Assembly: GCF_000187895.1 (NCBI RefSeq)
Contig: NZ_DS990130.1
Location: forward strand, 310,001-374,000
Source of the DNA: Phocaeicola plebeius DSM 17135
GTDB lineage: Bacteria; Bacteroidota; Bacteroidia; Bacteroidales; Bacteroidaceae
Length of the DNA stretch: 64,000 nt
Direction of reading: 5' to 3'
Both the position numbers and the translations under genes were made by a program. Below the pieces are notes generated by a model, which was not told the DNA's origin, made no database searches, and worked only from the letters and a program-made list of their open reading frames with translations. Shown piece by piece: positions 60,075-64,000 of the stretch (positions are counted from its first letter, which is position 1; each line of letters starts with the position of its first letter).

Positions 60075-61484
60075 ATGAAACCGAGATATAATGGATATAA
60101 CAGCTGGTTAATCCTGTTTATCGTTATTTGCGAAACGCTGATTACCGGAGGATTGTTCTATATTCTTTTTCTGGCGACAGAAGATACACCTTGGCACAAT
60201 ACTTTAACAGCACCTCACATGCAGGTTATATTAACTGTCATGTTGTGTTATTTTGTGTCGGCTATGCAGATTGGGGTGGTGCTTTATCGTCGTAATGTGT
60301 ATTCCTATCAGATTTTGGCTAAAGTGTTTCGGGCTACATTGTTTTTCGGAGTTTTTGCTGGAATTCTGTTGGAACTGGGAGGGTTCATGAACTCATTTTC
60401 AACATTCTATCTGACGTTCTTATTTTTGTTGTTTATCTGTCTGTCTGTGTTCCGTATCACCATGAGGTGGGCGGTGAAAAGGTATCGCTCCAGAGGGGGA
60501 AATGTGCGCTATGTGGTGCTGGTGGGTAGTTCGGAAAACAACCGGGAACTGTATTACGAACTGACATCGCAAAGCGGAGCTGGGTATAAGGTAGTTGGGT
60601 ATTTTGACTTTCTGCCTAACTCTGCATTTCCGCAAGAATGCCGGTATCTGGGACAGCCTCAGGATGTGGAGGAGTATCTGGAGAAGCACGGGAATACGCA
60701 TTATCTGTATTGCTGTCTGCCTTCAAAGGAGCATGTGATTATCCGCTCGCTGATTAATTATTGTGAGAATCATCTGGTGCATTTTTACAGTGTGCCGAAC
60801 ATTTATAATTACCTGCACAACCGGGTGTACTTCAACATGATGGGTAATGTGCCTTTCCTGAGTCTGCGACCGGACCCGCTGAGCAAAATCAGTAACCAGA
60901 TACTGAAACGGACGTTCGACATTGTGTTCTCACTGTTGTTTCTGTGTACGCTATTTCCCTTCATCCTGATAATCGTGACCATCGTGACGAAGATAACCAT
61001 GCCGGGCCCTGTGTTCTTCAAGCAGAAACGAAACGGACTGAACGACAAAGAATTTTACTGTTACAAGTTCCGTAGCATGAAGGTGAACGCACAGGCCGAC
61101 ACGCTGCAGGCTACCAAGGATGACCCGCGCAAGACACGCTGGGGAAACATCATGCGTAAGACGAACATCGATGAGCTGCCGCAGTTTATCAACGTGCTGC
61201 TGGGTGACATGAGTATCGTGGGGCCGCGTCCGCACATGCTGAAGCATACGGAGGAGTATTCAAAGCTGATTAACAAGTACATGGTGCGGCATTTCGTGAA
61301 GCCGGGCATTACGGGCTGGAGTCAGGTGACGGGTTTTCGTGGGGAGACCAAGGAACTGAAAGACATGGAAGGTCGCGTGCGCGGAGATATCTGGTACATT
61401 GAACACTGGACTTTCGGACTAGACTTGTTCATTATCTACAAGACTGTGGCCAATGCCCTGCACGGTGAAAAGAATGCGTACTAG
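60075..61484 (+). CDS. Polyprenyl phosphoglycosyltransferase starting repeat-unit synthesis (WcaJ/WbaP-like)
   Basis: A 469-residue inner-membrane enzyme. Four N-terminal membrane segments (residues 10-130) precede a cytosolic Rossmann-like region (YVVLVGSSENNRELYYELTS), a fifth membrane helix (FDIVFSLLFLCTLFPFILII, about 280-300) and the catalytic bacterial sugar transferase domain: PGPVFFKQKRNGLNDKEFYC, KFRSMKVNAQ, RKTNIDELPQFINVLLGDMS and GPRPHM. It moves a sugar-1-phosphate, probably glucose-1-phosphate, onto undecaprenyl phosphate. Its place after the other transferases is usual in Bacteroides capsule loci. Confidence 0.94.
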   Translation: MKPRYNGYNSWLILFIVICETLITGGLFYILFLATEDTPWHNTLTAPHMQVILTVMLCYFVSAMQIGVVLYRRNVYSYQILAKVFRATLFFGVFAGILLELGGFMNSFSTFYLTFLFLLFICLSVFRITMRWAVKRYRSRGGNVRYVVLVGSSENNRELYYELTSQSGAGYKVVGYFDFLPNSAFPQECRYLGQPQDVEEYLEKHGNTHYLYCCLPSKEHVIIRSLINYCENHLVHFYSVPNIYNYLHNRVYFNMMGNVPFLSLRPDPLSKISNQILKRTFDIVFSLLFLCTLFPFILIIVTIVTKITMPGPVFFKQKRNGLNDKEFYCYKFRSMKVNAQADTLQATKDDPRKTRWGNIMRKTNIDELPQFINVLLGDMSIVGPRPHMLKHTEEYSKLINKYMVRHFVKPGITGWSQVTGFRGETKELKDMEGRVRGDIWYIEHWTFGLDLFIIYKTVANALHGEKNAY

Positions 61485-61517
61485 CTTATATACAGGTTAA
61501 AACTGCAAAATTTATAT

Positions 61518-62243
61518 ATGGCACGACGTACGATAAAGTCATTGGGCTTTTTACTCATTATGGGAGTTGCCTTGTCTGTTTTTACACCTCAAAAGGTGCA
61601 GGCACAATACACGATAGGAGTAACTGGTCTGCTTAATGCACCTTCGGCGGAAATGAACGAAACGGGAAGATTCATGATAGGGGGTAATTTCTTGCCTGAA
61701 CATCTTAATCCATTTGACTATCATACAGGAAATTACTTTGTAAACATAACGTTCTTCTCTTTTCTGGAACTGACGTACCGCGAAACATTATTAAAAAGAT
61801 CGTACATGACAGCTAAACCTAAATACAATCAGCAAGACCGGTCGGTGTCCATTAAACTGCAACCTCTCAAAGAGGGGAAGTGGTGGCCGGCGGTGGCGGT
61901 TGGGGTCAACGACCCGGCAAGAGATTTGGGTAACAATTATTATCGCAGTATTTACGGGGCTGTTACCAAGCATTTCTTGTTCGCCGGACACGAACTGGGT
62001 GTGACGGCTGGTTATCAAGGATGGACCAGCAAATGGAATATGCTGAGAAATGGAGTATTCGGAGGTATTACATACAGGCCGTCGTTCTGTCCGCAGTTGT
62101 GTCTGATTGCGGAATATGATACACGCGAGTTTAATCTGGGTATTACGGCGAGACTGTGGAACCGTGTATCGTTATGTGCGTTTACGGGGGGATTTGAATG
62201 TATTGCCGGCGGACTGCGATATGAATGTACATTGTTTCATTAG
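61518..62243 (+). CDS. YjbH-like outer-membrane protein, N-terminal type
   Basis: A 241-residue exported protein (signal up to QKVQA, about residue 29). The mature start YTIGVTGLLNAPSAEMNETG then RFMIGGNF and FFSFLELTYRETLL follow the N-terminal beta-barrel pattern of YjbH, an outer-membrane component of exopolysaccharide export in enterobacteria. It is only a third of the E. coli YjbH length; the gene 15 bp downstream may encode the rest. It probably forms a small barrel or lines the export route for this polysaccharide. The exact role is unknown. Confidence 0.78.
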   Translation: MARRTIKSLGFLLIMGVALSVFTPQKVQAQYTIGVTGLLNAPSAEMNETGRFMIGGNFLPEHLNPFDYHTGNYFVNITFFSFLELTYRETLLKRSYMTAKPKYNQQDRSVSIKLQPLKEGKWWPAVAVGVNDPARDLGNNYYRSIYGAVTKHFLFAGHELGVTAGYQGWTSKWNMLRNGVFGGITYRPSFCPQLCLIAEYDTREFNLGITARLWNRVSLCAFTGGFECIAGGLRYECTLFH

Positions 62244-62257
62244 GGGAGGGGCTGAAT

Positions 62258-63487
62258 ATGAGAAGGAAGCTGATGATTATGTGCGTATCTTTTTCTGCGG
62301 TGATAAACTTGTCTGCACAGGTGGACATGCAACTGGCAGAACTGGGTATGGAGAACATCCGCATGGCACAATCGGACAAGGGGATTGCCGTAGCTTTTGA
62401 GGACCGGGCGTTTAGAAGTTCATACGAAGGGGTGGGACATGCCATAAAATCGGCCCTGGAGGGTATGACGGAGGATAAGGAACTGCGAATGGTGGTAATG
62501 GATGCCAACGGACTGCCGCAGCTGGAAATATGTCTGGATAAAGAACTGGTAAATGCTTATCGCCGTCAGGAGGTGAATTTGTGCGAGGTGTTCGGACAAA
62601 TGAAATTGAGCTGTGAAACTGACTATACACTGTCATTGCTGGAAGGGACGAAGACGGAACATAAAAGTGCCTGGCGGCCGGATATTGTGGTCTACCCTCA
62701 TTTGTTTTTGGAAAACTCAAGCCTTGACAAATTGTACAGATATGCCATTGCACTGGCTCCGGCCATTGAAATGCCGCTTTGGAAGGGAGCGGAACTGGCG
62801 GCACAGGTGATATTGCCAATCGTTGGGAACCAGAAAGGTGAGTTAAAACAGGTGCGGCCGGGGATTGTGGCAGTGAGACAGGGATTTTATCTGAAGAAGA
62901 ACTGGACACTGACCGTCACTGCGGGGCAGTTCACCAATCACCGCTTGGGAGGTATGGCCGACTTGAGATGGAGAAATGATAACGGACGGTGGGAGGCTGG
63001 TGTAAAAACGGGACTGACAGTGTTTTCTATGTTTGTAGACCAGGAATGGTCACTGACCAGAAAACCACGGTTGGATGCCCGGTTGTATGGAAGGGTATAT
63101 GTTCCTGGATGGAATACGGAACTGACCGGAGAGGCTGTGCGCTTCGTATATGGGGACTATGGAGTAAAAGGCAGCATGATAAGACATTTTGGTGAATGTA
63201 CTGTGGGGTTGTATGCGTTGTATGCGGAAGGCCAGGTAGACGGTGGCTTTAACTTTGCTCTTCCATTGCCTGGACGAAAATATAAACGCTGGAAAGGTGT
63301 GCGACTTAAACCGGCTGATTATTTTACGTATGAATACAGGGCTATAACAAAAGGGGTAAGTTCTGTGAACGATAAACCTGGAATATTATACACCACTATT
63401 ACCGGAGAAAACCGGACACGTGGCTTTTATCAGCCGGAATATATACGGTATTTTCTGATGAAAGACTATGAGGAATTTGGAAAATGA
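62258..63487 (+). CDS. YjbH C-terminal-like envelope protein
   Basis: A 409-residue protein starting at the ATG at 62258, chosen because AGGGGAGGG lies 8 bp before it (overlapping the stop of the preceding gene). A signal peptide (residues 1-21, ending NLSA) is followed by an alpha/beta region (20-140, ITEDKEL-type, DANGLPQLEICLDKELVNAY) and a strand-rich C-terminal half (ALAPAIEMPLWKGAELAAQV, PGIVAVRQGFYLKKNWTLTV). This two-part layout resembles the C-terminal portion of YjbH. Together with the preceding protein it could make a split YjbH. Family assignment is by layout and context only. Confidence 0.65.
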   Translation: MRRKLMIMCVSFSAVINLSAQVDMQLAELGMENIRMAQSDKGIAVAFEDRAFRSSYEGVGHAIKSALEGMTEDKELRMVVMDANGLPQLEICLDKELVNAYRRQEVNLCEVFGQMKLSCETDYTLSLLEGTKTEHKSAWRPDIVVYPHLFLENSSLDKLYRYAIALAPAIEMPLWKGAELAAQVILPIVGNQKGELKQVRPGIVAVRQGFYLKKNWTLTVTAGQFTNHRLGGMADLRWRNDNGRWEAGVKTGLTVFSMFVDQEWSLTRKPRLDARLYGRVYVPGWNTELTGEAVRFVYGDYGVKGSMIRHFGECTVGLYALYAEGQVDGGFNFALPLPGRKYKRWKGVRLKPADYFTYEYRAITKGVSSVNDKPGILYTTITGENRTRGFYQPEYIRYFLMKDYEEFGK

Positions 63488-63525
63488 CATATTTAAAAAC
63501 CAACAAACCAAAAACAATTGAAAAA

Positions 63526-64000
63526 ATGAAAACAACTAAATTAGTGGCAATGGCACTTTTGCTGATTGCAGGTGCCTGCATGAGTTCTTGTTCTGTGAGT
63601 GACAATGAAAAGAGTCCGGAACAAGTGGAAGATCCGATTAAAGATATAACGGAATATTATATCGTAGGACAAGTAAAAGAGGGTGATAATGCGCTGAGTG
63701 GGGTTACTGTTTCAACTTCTGGACTGGATGCGGTAACTACAGATGAAAACGGACAATTTACTCTGACCGTTAATGAGCAAAAAGAGTATGTGGTGGATTT
63801 TGTAAAGGATGAATACTTGCAGGCTTCTACCAGCATAAAACTGGCTGGATTGACGAACCGTTCAAGTGTGGCCGTATCTGTATTGATGACGAAAAAGGCA
63901 AAGGATGCGACTATTGCTGATGTCAGCCAAAATGTGTTGATTGAATCTAATGGTAATACAGGTGAAACGGAAGTTTCAAATGTATCGGATGAAAGTGCCT
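63526..64000 (+). CDS. Lipoprotein with carboxypeptidase-regulatory-like domain, 3' end outside window
   Basis: The start MKTTKLVAMALLLIAGACMS and Cys22 (CMSSC) form a lipoprotein signal. Residues about 45-115 (YYIVGQVKEGDNALSGVTVS then TTDENGQFTLTV) have the beta-sandwich pattern of the carboxypeptidase-D regulatory-like fold. The following part is polar and rich in Thr, Glu and Asn. The gene runs off the window after 158 codons. It starts 38 bp after the YjbH-like pair and may be the last part of the capsule operon or a separate surface protein. Confidence 0.8.
   Translation, partial: MKTTKLVAMALLLIAGACMSSCSVSDNEKSPEQVEDPIKDITEYYIVGQVKEGDNALSGVTVSTSGLDAVTTDENGQFTLTVNEQKEYVVDFVKDEYLQASTSIKLAGLTNRSSVAVSVLMTKKAKDATIADVSQNVLIESNGNTGETEVSNVSDESA

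Overview
The window comes from a member of the Bacteroidales, most likely Bacteroides or Phocaeicola. The signs are TAnnTTTG-type -7 promoter elements, A-rich ribosome binding regions, a FecI/FecR/TonB-receptor signalling set, paired S46 dipeptidyl-peptidases, an UpxY-type antiterminator and a capsular polysaccharide operon behind an apparent invertible promoter. No rRNA, tRNA, CRISPR array or complete insertion sequence was seen.

Positions 1-16.4 kb are housekeeping DNA: the start of a cytidylate-kinase-like gene and a MATE exporter (both minus); a secreted S8 protease with xseA and xseB (plus); a DPP11-like/DPP7-like S46 peptidase pair (minus); a DUF4369-type lipoprotein (plus); a five-gene minus-strand operon (PlsC-type acyltransferase, membrane metallophosphoesterase, stand-alone methionine synthase reactivation domain, dihydroorotase, dolichol-phosphate-mannose-synthase-like glycosyltransferase); and type II pantothenate kinase. 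Positions 16.4-37.7 kb hold a TPR protein; an outer-membrane protein/ECF sigma/FecR/TonB receptor operon; mfd; a group of phosphatase and receptor genes that may serve phosphate or organophosphate uptake; and a three-gene biotin-dependent acyl-CoA carboxylase operon with a structured leader. A DMT transporter and a ravA-viaA pair of visibly higher GC follow to 41.6 kb.

From 42.3 kb to the end lies a capsule/exopolysaccharide locus. A tyrosine recombinase gene is followed by a 178-bp segment bounded by perfect 21-bp inverted repeats. The only good promoter in that segment points away from the operon, so the sequenced copy looks OFF. Next come upxY, wza, a wzc-type tyrosine kinase, a CpsB-type phosphatase, a flippase, a decayed glycosyltransferase, six intact glycosyltransferases, a pyruvyl transferase, a putative polymerase, the initiating phosphoglycosyltransferase, two YjbH-like outer-membrane proteins and a lipoprotein cut by the window edge. 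Together they would start, build, pyruvylate, flip, polymerise and export a polysaccharide under phase-variable and antitermination control.

The least expected structure is a pair of intergenic arrays, at about 15.2 and 41.8 kb, of 16-bp quasi-palindromes repeated every 22 bp. I recognise no published element in them. Most of the rest matches known families; I found no wholly new multi-gene system.
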